A stretch of 64,000 nucleotides of DNA from Flavobacteriales bacterium (GCA_020635515.1 JACJZS010000002.1:682001-746000); one strand, 5' to 3'; shown: positions 1 to 9,322, numbered from the stretch's first letter. The notes: generated by a model from the sequence alone, not told the origin. Numbers and translations: made by a program.

Positions 1-996
1 ATGGTTTACCTCGTTGAGTTCGATAATGATAATTATAATTTAACTACTCTTGATTCTGCAGAAATAAAAGACAATAAATTCAAATTCTTAGGAACCAAAG
101 TAGAACCCGAAACTGCTATTTTCAGAATTGATTCTATTGGTTTATTTAAAACCATCTTAGAAAAAGGAAAAATTTCATTAAATGTAAAAAGAGAAGATTC
201 AAATAATTCATTAGTCGCTAAAGCTTTTGGCACTCCCACTATTGATGAAATAAATGCATTTACAGATGAAATCAAACCAATCATAGACTCAGCTCAAAAA
301 TTATACTTACAGTTTAAAACAAATCCTAACCCTAAAGAAAGAGAGCAAATCCAAACTAAAATTGACTCTATAAATACCCAAATCACTGATTTTACAAATA
401 ACTATATTAAACAAAACACGAATAGTTTTTGGTCTTTGATGTTGCTGAAAGAGCGTTTTGCTTACAACGAATCAGTTGATGAAGTTAATTCTCTTTTTAA
501 CTCACTAGATGAAAAATTAAAAAAATCAAATTTAGGATTAGAAATACAAAAAGAAATAGACACAAAAAAGCAAACTTCTGTAAACGCAACCGCTCCTGAA
601 TTCTCAGCTCAAAATAGTAACGGAGAATTAGAATCCTTACACAACTCATTAGGAGAAAAAGTAACCATTCTCGACTTTTGGGCATCTTGGTGTGGTCCTT
701 GTAGAATGGAAAATAAAAACTTAGTCGCAATCTTTAAAAAATACAAAGATAAAGGTTTAAACATCGTTTCTGTTTCTCTAGACCAAGATACCGAAAAATG
801 GAAAAATGCTATTTTACAAGACAAACTAACGTGGACCAATTTATCTATATCAAATCCACAAAGTGAAGTCATAAAAAAATATCAAATTAATGCCATTCCT
901 CTTACAATTATTTTAGATAAAAACGGAACTATCACAAGTAAAAATTTACGAGGCGAAGAACTCGAAAAAAAAGTAGCTGAAATGATTGCTGATTAA
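1..996 (+). CDS. Thioredoxin-family (TlpA-like) protein with DUF4369-like N-terminus, 5' partial
   Basis: The visible 331 residues begin inside a DUF4369-like domain (the segment with LDSAEIKDNKFKF, about residues 17-29) and end in a thioredoxin fold. The redox motif WCGPC has Cys231 and Cys234, and the cis-proline loop AIPLTI has Pro300. Proteins of this family normally start with a signal peptide or lipobox and a further 30-50 residues before this point, none of which is visible, so the gene almost certainly begins upstream of the window and the ATG at base 1 is probably internal. Such proteins act in the periplasm as thiol-disulfide oxidoreductases. The partner is unknown. The central part (about 85-200) is helical and charged. 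Confidence 0.85.
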   Translation: MVYLVEFDNDNYNLTTLDSAEIKDNKFKFLGTKVEPETAIFRIDSIGLFKTILEKGKISLNVKREDSNNSLVAKAFGTPTIDEINAFTDEIKPIIDSAQKLYLQFKTNPNPKEREQIQTKIDSINTQITDFTNNYIKQNTNSFWSLMLLKERFAYNESVDEVNSLFNSLDEKLKKSNLGLEIQKEIDTKKQTSVNATAPEFSAQNSNGELESLHNSLGEKVTILDFWASWCGPCRMENKNLVAIFKKYKDKGLNIVSVSLDQDTEKWKNAILQDKLTWTNLSISNPQSEVIKKYQINAIPLTIILDKNGTITSKNLRGEELEKKVAEMIAD

Positions 997-1042
997 CGTC
1001 ATTTATATATAGATTTTTAGATTATAAGACAATAAATTAGTA

Positions 1043-1050
1043 ACTTCGCT
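1043..1050 (+). promoter_or_regulatory. Possible -7 element upstream of etfB
   Basis: TAACTTCG lies about 20 bases before the etfB start and resembles the Bacteroidota -7 consensus TAnnTTTG with one mismatch. No clear TTTG -33 box is present at the expected distance (only TTAG), so this is a weak call. Confidence 0.3.
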
Positions 1051-1070
1051 TAAATTTATAGATTTTTAAT

Positions 1071-1817
1071 ATGAAAATATTAGTTGCTATCAGTTGCGTT
1101 CCAGACACAACTTCAAAAATAAACTTTACGCCCGATTCTAAATCTCTAGATAAAAATGGAATCCAATTTGTAATTAACCCTTACGATGAATTTTGCCTTA
1201 CCAAAGCTATTCAACTCCAAGAACAAAAACAAACAAATGTTACCGTTGTTACTGTTGGAGATTCATCTACAGAACCAGTAATTAGAAAAGCTCTTGCTAT
1301 TGGAGCAGACGAAGCAATTCGTGTGAATTCAGATGCAAGTGATAGTTTCTCTGTTGCTCAAGAAATTGCAGAAATTGCAAAACAAGGAAATTTTGACTTA
1401 TTATTTTTTGGGAAAGAATCGATTGATTACAACGGAGGAATTGTTCCGTCACTTGTAGCAGGAATGCTCGAACTTCCTTTTATAAATGCTTGTATCGGAT
1501 TAGATGTGAATGATTCTAATGCAAAAATAACTCGTGAAATAGACGGAGGAAAAGAACTAGTTTCTGCAAACTTACCTCTTGCTATCGCAGGACAAAAAGG
1601 AATTGTAGAAGAATCTGAACTCAAAATCCCTAATATGAGAGGTATTATGCTAGCTCGCAAAAAAAACCTTAATGTAGTGGAATCCAAATTCAATTCAAAC
1701 ACAATAGAAGTTATTGATTTTGAAAAACCTCTTGCTAGAAAAGAAGTTCAATTGATTGATAAAGACAATGTAGAAGAACTTGTTCGCATTCTAAAAGAAG
1801 ACGTGAAAGTAATCTAA
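1071..1817 (+). CDS. etfB: Electron transfer flavoprotein, beta subunit
   Basis: The 248-residue product has the ETF-beta layout: an N-terminal [13 protein letters not shown] strand, the [16 protein letters not shown] segment, the [15 protein letters not shown] region and the [20 protein letters not shown] signature near residue 160. With EtfA it forms the heterodimer that carries electrons from acyl-CoA dehydrogenases and related flavoproteins to the quinone pool. The length is normal for the family. etfA follows after 23 bases in the same direction, so the two are co-transcribed. The ATG at 1071 fits the family start. Confidence 0.95.
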   Translation: MKILVAISCVPDTTSKINFTPDSKSLDKNGIQFVINPYDEFCLTKAIQLQEQKQTNVTVVTVGDSSTEPVIRKALAIGADEAIRVNSDASDSFSVAQEIAEIAKQGNFDLLFFGKESIDYNGGIVPSLVAGMLELPFINACIGLDVNDSNAKITREIDGGKELVSANLPLAIAGQKGIVEESELKIPNMRGIMLARKKNLNVVESKFNSNTIEVIDFEKPLARKEVQLIDKDNVEELVRILKEDVKVI

Positions 1818-1840
1818 TTTTTAACTTAAAAACAAATCTT

Positions 1841-2770
1841 ATGATTTATATATATGCCGAAACTTCTAATGGAAACTATAAAAAATCAGCATTTGAAGTT
1901 ATCTCTTTCGGAAAGAATATTGCAGACCAACTAGGAGAAGAAATTACTGTACTTACTGTAAATCCTACAGATAGTGCTGACGAACTTTACAAATATGGAG
2001 CAAACAAAGTTATTGAACTAAAGTCTGAAAAATTAAAGAATTTTGATGCATACGCCTATGCAAAAGCTCTTGCTGATTTTTTTGATGGAGAATATTTTAT
2101 CTGTTCTCATTCCAACGAAGGAGCTTCAATTGCTGGAAATTTAAGTATTTTTAGCAAAGCAAATCCTGTAACAAATGTAATGAGTTTACCTACTTCGGTT
2201 TCTCCATTTACAGCGAAAAGAAAATCTTTCTCTGGAAAAGGAATTATGGATTTTTCTTGTAATGCAGATAAAAAAATAATCACTGTTCTTCCTAACTCTG
2301 TAGGTGCTAGTGAAAATCCTGTTTCAGGAAGCAGTGAAAGCAACGAATTCTCATCTGTAGAACCAAAAGTAACAGTAGAATCTACAGAAAAGTCTACAGG
2401 TAAAATACAACTTACCGATGCAGAAGTTGTAGTAAGTGCAGGAAGAGGATTAAAAGGACCTGAAAATTGGACCATGATTGAAGAACTTGCAGAAAAACTA
2501 GGTGCTGCAACTGCTTGTTCAAAACCTGTTTCTGATAACGGATGGAGACCTCATGGAGAACACGTAGGACAAACAGGAAAAAACATTGCTCCAAAGCTTT
2601 ACATAGCAATCGGAATTTCTGGAGCAATACAACACCTCGCAGGCGTAAACAGAAGTAAAACCATAGTTGTAATTAATACTGACCCAGAAGCTCCTTTCTT
2701 TAAATCTGCTGATTATGGAATTGTAGGAGATGCTTTTGAAGTAGTTCCTAAATTAATTCAACTTTTATAA
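1841..2770 (+). CDS. etfA: Electron transfer flavoprotein, alpha subunit
   Basis: The 309-residue product pairs with EtfB. The FAD-binding C-terminal half is well preserved: [14 protein letters not shown] (about 187-200), [20 protein letters not shown], then [17 protein letters not shown] and [20 protein letters not shown]. The N-terminal half is the more variable ETF domain. The gene sits directly after etfB and 10 bases before a lipoprotein gene on the same strand, so the transcript may extend further. Confidence 0.95.
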   Translation: MIYIYAETSNGNYKKSAFEVISFGKNIADQLGEEITVLTVNPTDSADELYKYGANKVIELKSEKLKNFDAYAYAKALADFFDGEYFICSHSNEGASIAGNLSIFSKANPVTNVMSLPTSVSPFTAKRKSFSGKGIMDFSCNADKKIITVLPNSVGASENPVSGSSESNEFSSVEPKVTVESTEKSTGKIQLTDAEVVVSAGRGLKGPENWTMIEELAEKLGAATACSKPVSDNGWRPHGEHVGQTGKNIAPKLYIAIGISGAIQHLAGVNRSKTIVVINTDPEAPFFKSADYGIVGDAFEVVPKLIQLL

Positions 2771-2780
2771 ATTCAATACT

Positions 2781-3491
2781 ATGAATAAAGCATCATTAAT
2801 AACATCTTATTTAATCGCCTTTCTCTTAATTTTGTCATGTTCCTCTCCTATTCAACCACAAGGAGAAATAGATGACAAAGAAATAGAGCTTAAAACCTAC
2901 GATGAAGTAGAGCTATCAGGAAGATTCAGAACTATTTTTATAGAAGATTCCGTTAGTAAAGTTAGAATTGAATCGTTTACCAATATCATAGAAAACTTAA
3001 ACATTGAACAAAATGGTTTTAAAGTAAAAGTAAGCGAAAAAGAAAGTGTAGACGAAGGTACAGAAATTTACAACGTATATATCCATACTAAAAATATAAA
3101 GGAAATTTACGCAGAAGATAATGTTTTTATTGATACACCTTCTTACATCAGAAACAATGAAGTTTTAATTGAATTAAATGATGATGCAAAAATGATAGCT
3201 GAACTATATTCTGAAAAACTTGAACTTTCTATTACTGATAATGCAGATGCTAATCTAAAAGGAAGTACTGTGAATTTGGATTTAGAAGCAGAAGATAACT
3301 CATCTCTAAAAGCTCCTTTTTTTGTAATTAATGAGGCAGAAGTATATCAATCAGGAATGTCTGAATCTGAACTTAACGTAAAAAACGAATTAACAGGTAA
3401 AGTAATAGATAATTCAAAACTTACATTTATTGGAAATCCTTCCAAAGACGTAAAACAAAAAGACTTAGCTACCATAGAAAAGAAAGATTAA
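2781..3491 (+). CDS. GIN-domain (DUF2807-type) lipoprotein
   Basis: The 236-residue product opens with a hydrophobic segment ending in the lipobox LILSC (Cys about residue 20), so it is expected to be lipid-anchored in the cell envelope. The rest is predicted beta strand, with repeated turns such as NTKNIKEIYAEDNVF and NADANLKGSTVNLDLEAEDNS-like rungs. These are typical of the right-handed beta-helix of head GIN (putative auto-transporter adhesin) proteins. Function within the family is not established. It lies 10 bases after etfA and 4 bases before the phosphohexomutase gene, so probably shares their transcript. Confidence 0.75.
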   Translation: MNKASLITSYLIAFLLILSCSSPIQPQGEIDDKEIELKTYDEVELSGRFRTIFIEDSVSKVRIESFTNIIENLNIEQNGFKVKVSEKESVDEGTEIYNVYIHTKNIKEIYAEDNVFIDTPSYIRNNEVLIELNDDAKMIAELYSEKLELSITDNADANLKGSTVNLDLEAEDNSSLKAPFFVINEAEVYQSGMSESELNVKNELTGKVIDNSKLTFIGNPSKDVKQKDLATIEKKD

Positions 3492-3495
3492 AAAA

Positions 3496-5205
3496 ATGAC
3501 TACACTACAAAAAGCTCAAAAATGGTTGAGCGAACCTTTTGATAAAGATACACAAGAAAAAGTACAAGAACTTATTAGTAATAATCCAACAGAACTAGAA
3601 GACTCATTCTACAAAGATATGGAGTTTGGTACTGGCGGAATGCGTGGAATTATGGGAGTAGGAACCAACCGACTCAACAAATATACCTTGGGAAGAGCAA
3701 CTCAAGGACTTTCAGATTATTTAAACGAAAAGTTCAAAGGAAACAGCATTTCCGTAGCTATTGCTCACGATGTAAGAAACAACAGTAAAGAATTTGCAAA
3801 AATTGTTGCTGATGTATTTACTGCAAATGGAATAAAAGTTTATTTATTCGAAGACTATCGTCCTACACCTGAACTTTCTTTTGCTGTTCGTCATCTTAAT
3901 TGCCAAGCAGGGATTGTACTTACGGCATCTCATAATCCACCTGAATACAACGGATACAAAGTATATTTTGATGACGGTTGTCAAGTAGTTCCTCCGCATG
4001 ATTCCAATATTATAAATAAAGTAAATTCTTTAGATTTTTACGACATAAAATACAACGGAAATGACGATTTAATCACCTATTTAGGAAATGATTTAGATGA
4101 AGAATTCATAAAAGCAAGTATCAAACACGGTTCGTTAGATGCTCAATACAATAAAGATTTAAAAATTGTTTTTACTTCTATTCACGGAACCACAAACAAT
4201 ATCATTCCTGAAGTATTGCATAAATCAGGATTTACACAAGTTTCCATAGTAGAAGAACAAGCGATTCCTAGTGGGAATTTTCCGACAGTAAAATCACCTA
4301 ATCCCGAAGAACCTGAAGCACTTGCAATGGCAATAGAAAAAGCAGATAAAATAGGTGCTGATGTAGTAATTGGAACCGATCCTGATGGAGATAGATTGGG
4401 AATTGTAGCACGAAACAACAAAGGAGAGTTACAACTACTCAACGGAAATCAAACCAATACACTTCTTACCTATTATCTTCTTGATTATTGGAAAAAAAAT
4501 GGAAAATTAAAAGGTAATGAATTCATAGGTTCTACCATCGTAACTTCAGATATTTTCTTTCCACTTGCAAAACTCTTTAATGTAGATTGCAAAGTAGGTC
4601 TTACAGGATTCAAATGGATAGGAAAAATGATAAAAGATGCAGAAGGAAAAGAAAAATTCATCTGCGGAGGAGAAGAAAGTTTTGGATTTATGATTGATGA
4701 CTTTGTTCGTGATAAAGATTCTGTTACTTCTACATTACTTGCTTGTGAAGTTTTTGCTCATTTAAAACACCAAGGAAAAACTGCTTTTGATTTACTTGCA
4801 GAAATCTATACACAAACCGATTTTTACTTAGAAAATTTACTTTCAGTTACCAAAAAAGGAAAAGACGGATTGGCAGAAATCAAACAACTGATGGTTAATT
4901 ATAGAAATAATCCGCCGAAAGAATTTAATGGTTCTAAAGTAGTGGAACTTAACGATTATCAGGAATCTGTTTCTACTAATTTTCTAACAGGAGAAAGAAC
5001 ACCAATTACAGACATTCCTAAATCTGATGTACTGATTTTCTATACCGAAGATGGAAGTAAAATTGCTTGCAGACCTTCGGGAACAGAACCAAAAATCAAA
5101 TACTATTTTGGTGTAAAATCTAAACTAGAAGATGTTTCCAAATTCGATGATAAATATACTGAACTAGAAAACAGAATTGAGCAATTGAAGAAGGTTTTTG
5201 CTTAG
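3496..5205 (+). CDS. Phospho-sugar mutase (phosphoglucomutase/phosphomannomutase family)
   Basis: The 569 residues carry all the alpha-D-phosphohexomutase signatures. The phosphoserine loop is TASHNPPEYNGYK with Ser145, the metal loop is GTDPDGDRLG with Asp295, Asp297 and Asp299, the sugar-binding loop is GGEESFGFM, and the phosphate-binding loop is CRPSGTEPK near 525-533. These enzymes interconvert hexose 1- and 6-phosphates in the cytoplasm. The length and the extended N-terminus (GTGGMRGIMGVGTNR) match the PgcA/PGM2-like branch, but the preferred sugar cannot be read from sequence. Confidence 0.92.
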   Translation: MTTLQKAQKWLSEPFDKDTQEKVQELISNNPTELEDSFYKDMEFGTGGMRGIMGVGTNRLNKYTLGRATQGLSDYLNEKFKGNSISVAIAHDVRNNSKEFAKIVADVFTANGIKVYLFEDYRPTPELSFAVRHLNCQAGIVLTASHNPPEYNGYKVYFDDGCQVVPPHDSNIINKVNSLDFYDIKYNGNDDLITYLGNDLDEEFIKASIKHGSLDAQYNKDLKIVFTSIHGTTNNIIPEVLHKSGFTQVSIVEEQAIPSGNFPTVKSPNPEEPEALAMAIEKADKIGADVVIGTDPDGDRLGIVARNNKGELQLLNGNQTNTLLTYYLLDYWKKNGKLKGNEFIGSTIVTSDIFFPLAKLFNVDCKVGLTGFKWIGKMIKDAEGKEKFICGGEESFGFMIDDFVRDKDSVTSTLLACEVFAHLKHQGKTAFDLLAEIYTQTDFYLENLLSVTKKGKDGLAEIKQLMVNYRNNPPKEFNGSKVVELNDYQESVSTNFLTGERTPITDIPKSDVLIFYTEDGSKIACRPSGTEPKIKYYFGVKSKLEDVSKFDDKYTELENRIEQLKKVFA

Positions 5206-5231
5206 TTTACATTCTAAAGAAATTAATTTCG

Positions 5232-5239
5232 TAAATTTG
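5232..5239 (+). promoter_or_regulatory. Candidate -7 element for the toxin-antitoxin operon
   Basis: TAAATTTG matches the TAnnTTTG -7 consensus exactly and lies 17 bases upstream of the antitoxin ATG, giving a leader of about 10 bases. The -33 region is only a partial match. Confidence 0.4.
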
Positions 5240-5256
5240 AGTAAACTGACAAAAAG

Positions 5257-5481
5257 ATGAGTACAGCAGAACTTAAAATAGATTTAATTAATAAAATAAC
5301 TAAAATAAAGGAAGATTGGATAATTAAAGAAATAAAAAAACTCTTAGAGTTTGAAACTGATACAACTATTTTCTCTTTATCTACAAAACAGAAAAAAAGA
5401 ATAATAGAAGCTCAAAATGATAACACATTAACAGAAAAGCAAGCGAATTCTGAGATTGAAAAATGGTTAAACGAAAAGTAA
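5257..5481 (+). CDS. Antitoxin of a type II toxin-antitoxin module (addiction-module component family)
   Basis: This 74-residue, highly charged protein resembles the small Bacteroidota antitoxins that precede ParE/RelE toxins. It has an N-terminal helix (STAELKIDLINKITKIKEDWIIKEIKKLL) and the C-terminal pattern LSTKQKKRIIEA followed by LTEKQANSEIEKWLNEK, which in these families wraps the toxin. The reading frame overlaps the downstream toxin gene by 19 bases, the usual coupled arrangement. The N-terminus probably binds the operon promoter, but that is inference. Confidence 0.75.
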   Translation: MSTAELKIDLINKITKIKEDWIIKEIKKLLEFETDTTIFSLSTKQKKRIIEAQNDNTLTEKQANSEIEKWLNEK

Positions 5482-5771
5482 TTTGGACAGAAAAAGCAAA
5501 CTTAGAGAGAAAAGATATTCTTGAATACTGGATTAAAAGAAATAAATCTAAGAATTATAGTCTCAAATTAAACAAATTGTTTGTAGATACAACACAAGTG
5601 ATTTCTGAAATGCCTACTATCGGAAGAAAAACAGATATAGATAATGTGTATGTTAAAATTATTTCTAATTATCTTATATTTTACGAATTTAACAAAATAC
5701 AACTAAAGGTATTGTCTATTTGGGACGGAAGAAGAGATAAAAATAGTCTTAAAATTGAACAGATAAAGTAA
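5463..5771 (+). CDS. ParE/RelE-family toxin
   Basis: This basic 102-residue protein has the ParE/RelE fold pattern: an initial strand KVIWTEKA, two helices (NLERKDILEYWIKRN and YSLKLNKLFVDTTQVI), a middle MPTIGRKTD turn, and C-terminal strands VKIISNYLIFYEFNKIQLKVLSIWDGRRD. The terminal W-D-x-R-R is characteristic. Whether it acts on gyrase (ParE-like) or on ribosome-bound mRNA (RelE-like) cannot be decided from the sequence. The convergent Nudix gene ends 17 bases further on. Confidence 0.8.
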   Translation: MVKRKVIWTEKANLERKDILEYWIKRNKSKNYSLKLNKLFVDTTQVISEMPTIGRKTDIDNVYVKIISNYLIFYEFNKIQLKVLSIWDGRRDKNSLKIEQIK

Positions 5772-5788
5772 ATGAAAAAGATACTGAA

Positions 5789-6310
5789 TCAACACAAATT
5801 TAATACTAGTTTCTCTATAAACTTTCGTTGGCTTTCGAATGCGATGGTTGTTAAATCGAGTTCATTTAATTTTTTCCAAACTACAGTGGAGATTTCTGAT
5901 TGTTGAAGTTCTAATTTTGGTTTTTTAGTAAGTTTTATTTTATAGAATAAATCCAAGGTGTGGTAAACCACATTTTTATATTCGTATTCATTGGGATTAG
6001 AACCAAGGTATTCAATTTTTTCATTGGATACATCAAGTTTTAATTCCTCTTGAATTTCACGAATCACGGTTTGCTCAGAAGATTCATAATAATCGGTAAA
6101 TCCACCTGGTAAATCATAAAATCCTTTTTGTGGATTTAGATTACGCTTGGTAAACAAAACCTCCTCTCCTACTTCTATAAAAACCGCAACTGCACCAGCA
6201 GTATTGTGAAAATAAACGTAATCGCATTCCAAACAATGAAATTTATTTACCTGAAAAGTATGATTTTGTTTTCCACAATTGGGACAAAAATTAAATAATT
6301 TATTCTGCAT
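5789..6310 (-). CDS. Nudix hydrolase with N-terminal zinc ribbon
   Basis: The 173-residue protein starts with a zinc ribbon (Cys9-Cys12 and Cys26-Cys29) and then a Nudix domain. The Nudix box begins at Gly70 and contains GGFTDYY, a conserved Glu, and REIQEEL, matching GX5EX7REUXEEXGU except that the position after the box is not Gly. The zinc ribbon plus Nudix arrangement resembles NADH pyrophosphatase and related proteins, but this one is shorter. Substrate is therefore unknown. It is the last gene of a four-gene operon and overlaps xerD by 11 bases. Confidence 0.88.
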   Translation of the reverse strand: MQNKLFNFCPNCGKQNHTFQVNKFHCLECDYVYFHNTAGAVAVFIEVGEEVLFTKRNLNPQKGFYDLPGGFTDYYESSEQTVIREIQEELKLDVSNEKIEYLGSNPNEYEYKNVVYHTLDLFYKIKLTKKPKLELQQSEISTVVWKKLNELDLTTIAFESQRKFIEKLVLNLC

Positions 6311-7205
6311 TTCTCGGATGGTATTTTAAAATGGTTTCTACTAATTGTTTATCATTTATATGCGTATAAACTTCTGTTGTAGTAATGCTTTCATGACCTA
6401 AAAGAAGTTGTATATAACGAATATCTGCTCCATTTTGAAGCAAATGCGTTGCATACGAATGACGAAAGGTATGAGGCGAAACTGATTTTTCGATTCCGCA
6501 TTTCTCTACTAAATTCTTAATAATTAAAAAAATCATTACACGAGTAAGTGGTTTCCCTCTACGATTCAGAAATAAAAAATCTCTGTATTTTTCAGGAATT
6601 TCTTGTTGATTTCTTATAGATTTCAAGTATAGATTAATGTGTTTAATTGTTGTTTTTGCAATCGGAACGAGTCTTTGTTTATTTCCTTTTCCTGTAACCA
6701 AAAGGATTTCATCATTAAAGTGAATATCGCTTATTTTTAAATTTACAAGTTCACTTACACGAATACCTGTTCCGTACAAAGTTTCCAAAATCGCTTTGTT
6801 TCTATGACCTTGCGGATGAGATAAATCTATGGAATCCAGTATTTTTTCTATTTCTGATAATTCTAATGTATCGGGAAGGTAGATTCCAAGTTTAGGAGAT
6901 TCCAAGCGTTCCGTTGGATTATCTTCTCGGTAATTGTCGAGCATCAAAAAAATAAAAAAACTTTTTAATCCAGAGATAACTCGTGCTTGTGTTCGTTCTG
7001 AAATTCCTGTTCCGCTTATACTGTAAATAAACTGTTGAACTTCTTCTTCGGAAACCAAATCTGGAGATGTCTTTTGATTGTTATTTTCTAAAAACTGCTG
7101 GAATTTAATAACATCAGATAGATAGGAATTAATGGTATTATTAGAAGAATTCCGTTCTAGTTTTAGGTATCTTCTAAACAAATCCAATGCTGTTTTCCAA
7201 TCCAT
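6300..7205 (-). CDS. xerD: Tyrosine recombinase XerD-like
   Basis: The 301-residue protein has the full catalytic set of tyrosine recombinases: Arg149 in GTGIRVSELV, Lys173 in GKGNKQR, the HTFRHSYATHLL box with His245 and Arg248, His271 in LGHESITTTEVY, and the nucleophile Tyr280. The N-terminal SAM-like core-binding domain spans about residues 1-100. Length and motifs fit the housekeeping enzyme that resolves chromosome dimers at dif. A housekeeping role is supported by its place in an operon with a protease and dCMP deaminase rather than next to phage genes. It starts 1 base after the S41 protease gene ends. Confidence 0.9.
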   Translation of the reverse strand: MDWKTALDLFRRYLKLERNSSNNTINSYLSDVIKFQQFLENNNQKTSPDLVSEEEVQQFIYSISGTGISERTQARVISGLKSFFIFLMLDNYREDNPTERLESPKLGIYLPDTLELSEIEKILDSIDLSHPQGHRNKAILETLYGTGIRVSELVNLKISDIHFNDEILLVTGKGNKQRLVPIAKTTIKHINLYLKSIRNQQEIPEKYRDFLFLNRRGKPLTRVMIFLIIKNLVEKCGIEKSVSPHTFRHSYATHLLQNGADIRYIQLLLGHESITTTEVYTHINDKQLVETILKYHPRNAE

Positions 7206-7206
7206 C

Positions 7207-8673
7207 TTATTTATTTTCTAGTTCGATTGCTTTTTTTATCGCAGGATCCAGTTGGTATGTATTTTTGATTCTATAATTATCTCTAAAAAGTTTTTCTCCT
7301 AATTCCGCTTTTAAGTATTTTTCTAATGTTGGGTTATTTTCTTTAACGAGCATCAGTGAATCTTTCTTTAAATACAAATAGAAATCGTTATAAATTTCTT
7401 GCTCAGGAATTGTTTCTTTAAATTCCTTTTCAGATAAATCTTGGTATTTTTCTATTTCACTAACAATAAATAAATCAATAAAATACAAATGTGCTTCCAA
7501 ATTAAATGCATCATTATCTATTTTCACATCAGGAATTATTCCTCCGTCATGAGGTTTATTTTTCGAATTAAAAGACACCACTTTTGGACTTCCTTTTGTG
7601 TATGTTTTCTGAATTTTTCTTCCTTTTGGTGTATAGTATTGTGCAACCGTAAGTCTAAGTTTAGAACCGTCATTTAATGGCACTTCTTTCTGAACCAATC
7701 CTTTACCAAAGGTTTGTGTTCCAATTATTTTTGCTCGATTGTTATCTTGCAATGCACCTGAAAGAAGCTCGCTTGCAGATGCTGAATTTTCATTTACCAA
7801 TACGTATACATTTCCTGTTATAAAATTTCCGTTTGCAGTAGACTTATATTCTTTTTTATTATTGTATCTATCTAATGTATAAGCTATTAATTTATTTTCT
7901 GGCAAAAATTCATCTGCCATAGAAGAAGCAATTTCAATTAATCCACCAGGATTATCTCTTAAATCTAGAATAAGCGATTTTGCTCCACTATTTTTTAATT
8001 TCAGTAATGAATTAACGAAGTCTTTGTGTGCTGATTCTGAAAATCCCGTCAACTTTATATATGCTAAACTATCTTGTAACATAACTGCATCTTCCACGCT
8101 TGAGATTTCTATTTTTCCTTTTTTAAGAACTAACTTCTTAATTGAATCTTTTCTTTTTACTTGTGCAGTTATTGTATTCTGTTTGCTATTAAAAATAATA
8201 TCATTTAATGTAGTTCCTTTTGTGTTTACTACAGAAACATTATTTAAATCAAGAATTTTATCTCCTATTTGTAATTCATTTTTATTGGGACTTCCACTTA
8301 TAATATCAGATACAACAAAGGTATCTCTCACTCTTGTATACTTCATTCCTAATCCTTCGTAAGAACCTGTAGTCTGCATCTCTAAATCAAAAGACTGTTT
8401 TTTAGGAATATAAGTACTGTGTGGATCCAGCTGATTCATAAGATGTGTAATCATTCCATCTACAAGCGAATCCTGATCTACTTTTTCTAGATATTGGTTT
8501 TCAATCAAACTAATTATGGAATTCATCTTTTTTTGGTATTTCATCTCCTTAAATCCATTGAATCTTCCTTGCTCGTTAAAGGAAATTTTATAGTTTTTAC
8601 CAAGATAAAATCCTATGCTAATTACAAGAATCACAAAAAGAAAATAATTTAAAAATCGCAACACCTTATTCAT
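7207..8673 (-). CDS. S41-family C-terminal processing peptidase
   Basis: The 488-residue protein has an N-terminal membrane anchor or signal segment (about 8-24), a PDZ domain (about 100-175) and an S41 catalytic domain. The serine-lysine dyad is visible as Ser299 in NSASASELLSGAL and Lys324 in TFGKGLVQ, 25 residues apart as in Prc. A substrate strand motif LILDLRDNPGG precedes them. These proteases work in the periplasm, removing C-terminal tails or degrading envelope proteins. The start overlaps the dCMP deaminase gene by 8 bases, implying translational coupling. Confidence 0.92.
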   Translation of the reverse strand: MNKVLRFLNYFLFVILVISIGFYLGKNYKISFNEQGRFNGFKEMKYQKKMNSIISLIENQYLEKVDQDSLVDGMITHLMNQLDPHSTYIPKKQSFDLEMQTTGSYEGLGMKYTRVRDTFVVSDIISGSPNKNELQIGDKILDLNNVSVVNTKGTTLNDIIFNSKQNTITAQVKRKDSIKKLVLKKGKIEISSVEDAVMLQDSLAYIKLTGFSESAHKDFVNSLLKLKNSGAKSLILDLRDNPGGLIEIASSMADEFLPENKLIAYTLDRYNNKKEYKSTANGNFITGNVYVLVNENSASASELLSGALQDNNRAKIIGTQTFGKGLVQKEVPLNDGSKLRLTVAQYYTPKGRKIQKTYTKGSPKVVSFNSKNKPHDGGIIPDVKIDNDAFNLEAHLYFIDLFIVSEIEKYQDLSEKEFKETIPEQEIYNDFYLYLKKDSLMLVKENNPTLEKYLKAELGEKLFRDNYRIKNTYQLDPAIKKAIELENK

Positions 8674-9097
8674 CTTCTAGCTGATTTCTTGTTATATTAA
8701 TGATTTCAACTCCATTTTTCTTTAAAAAGTCCAAACCAGATGTATCTGAATACGCATCTATATAAAAAACACGAGAAATCCCTGCTTGTAGAACTAATTT
8801 ACTGCATTCTTTACACGGAGAAAGTGTAATATAAAGTGTAGAACCATGCGAATCTTGACTCGAAGCTGAACATTTAAGTATTGCATTTGCTTCTGCATGA
8901 AGCACATACCATTTGGTATATCCCTCTTCATCTTCACATATGTTTTCAAATCCCGAAGGAGTTCCGTTGTATCCATCGGAGATGATTCTTCTATCTTTCA
9001 CCAAAATAGCACCTACTTGTTTCCTTTTACAATACGAAAGTTTGCTCCATTCCAATGCAATACGCAGGTATGCTTTATCGTGTTTTGTATACTTCAT
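8666..9097 (-). CDS. dCMP deaminase family protein
   Basis: The 143-residue cytidine-deaminase-fold protein has the zinc site HAEANAI (His67, Glu69) and TLSPCKECSK (Cys95, Cys98). The segment GYNGTPSG and overall length match the deoxycytidylate deaminase (ComEB-like) branch, which makes dUMP for thymidylate synthesis in the cytoplasm. It is first in an operon with the S41 protease, xerD and the Nudix gene. The RNA/nucleoside specificity is inferred from family resemblance only. Confidence 0.9.
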   Translation of the reverse strand: MKYTKHDKAYLRIALEWSKLSYCKRKQVGAILVKDRRIISDGYNGTPSGFENICEDEEGYTKWYVLHAEANAILKCSASSQDSHGSTLYITLSPCKECSKLVLQAGISRVFYIDAYSDTSGLDFLKKNGVEIINITRNQLEDE

Positions 9098-9119
9098 AAC
9101 TTATTAAAAATAAGGAGAA

Positions 9120-9127
9120 CAAATTTA
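9120..9127 (-). promoter_or_regulatory. Candidate -7 element of the dCMP deaminase operon
   Basis: On the minus strand this reads TAAATTTG, an exact TAnnTTTG match, 22 bases upstream of the deaminase ATG. The -33 area is T-rich (CGCTTTTT) but lacks a perfect TTTG. Confidence 0.4.
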
Positions 9128-9255
9128 GGTTTAAATTACTGAAAAAGCGATTATTTTTTGATTTTAGTTTTTGTTTAACAGTTATTTAGACCTACTGTTT
9201 TATTATTGTTTAATAATGAGGTAACAAACGTCTATTATTTATAATCTAGAGTTAA

Positions 9256-9285
9256 ATTTCCTTTAAAGTTCTCGTTAAAGGAAAT
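9256..9285. promoter_or_regulatory. Perfect inverted repeat, putative operator upstream of the PAP2 gene
   Basis: ATTTCCTTTAA at 9256-9266 and its exact reverse complement TTAAAGGAAAT at 9275-9285 are separated by 8 bases. A candidate -7 box, TATCCTTG at 9289-9296, follows immediately, so the palindrome would cover the -33/spacer region of the PAP2 promoter. It is not followed by a T-run, which argues against a terminator. The cognate regulator is unknown. Confidence 0.45.
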
Positions 9286-9322
9286 CTGTATCCTTGCAAT
9301 GTAATTTTAAATTTAAATTGCT

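Noticed and set aside
6300..7205. XerD-like gene as an integrase of a mobile element
   Set aside because: Its length, motifs and tight operon with housekeeping genes fit the chromosomal XerD role. No attachment repeats or cargo genes were seen.
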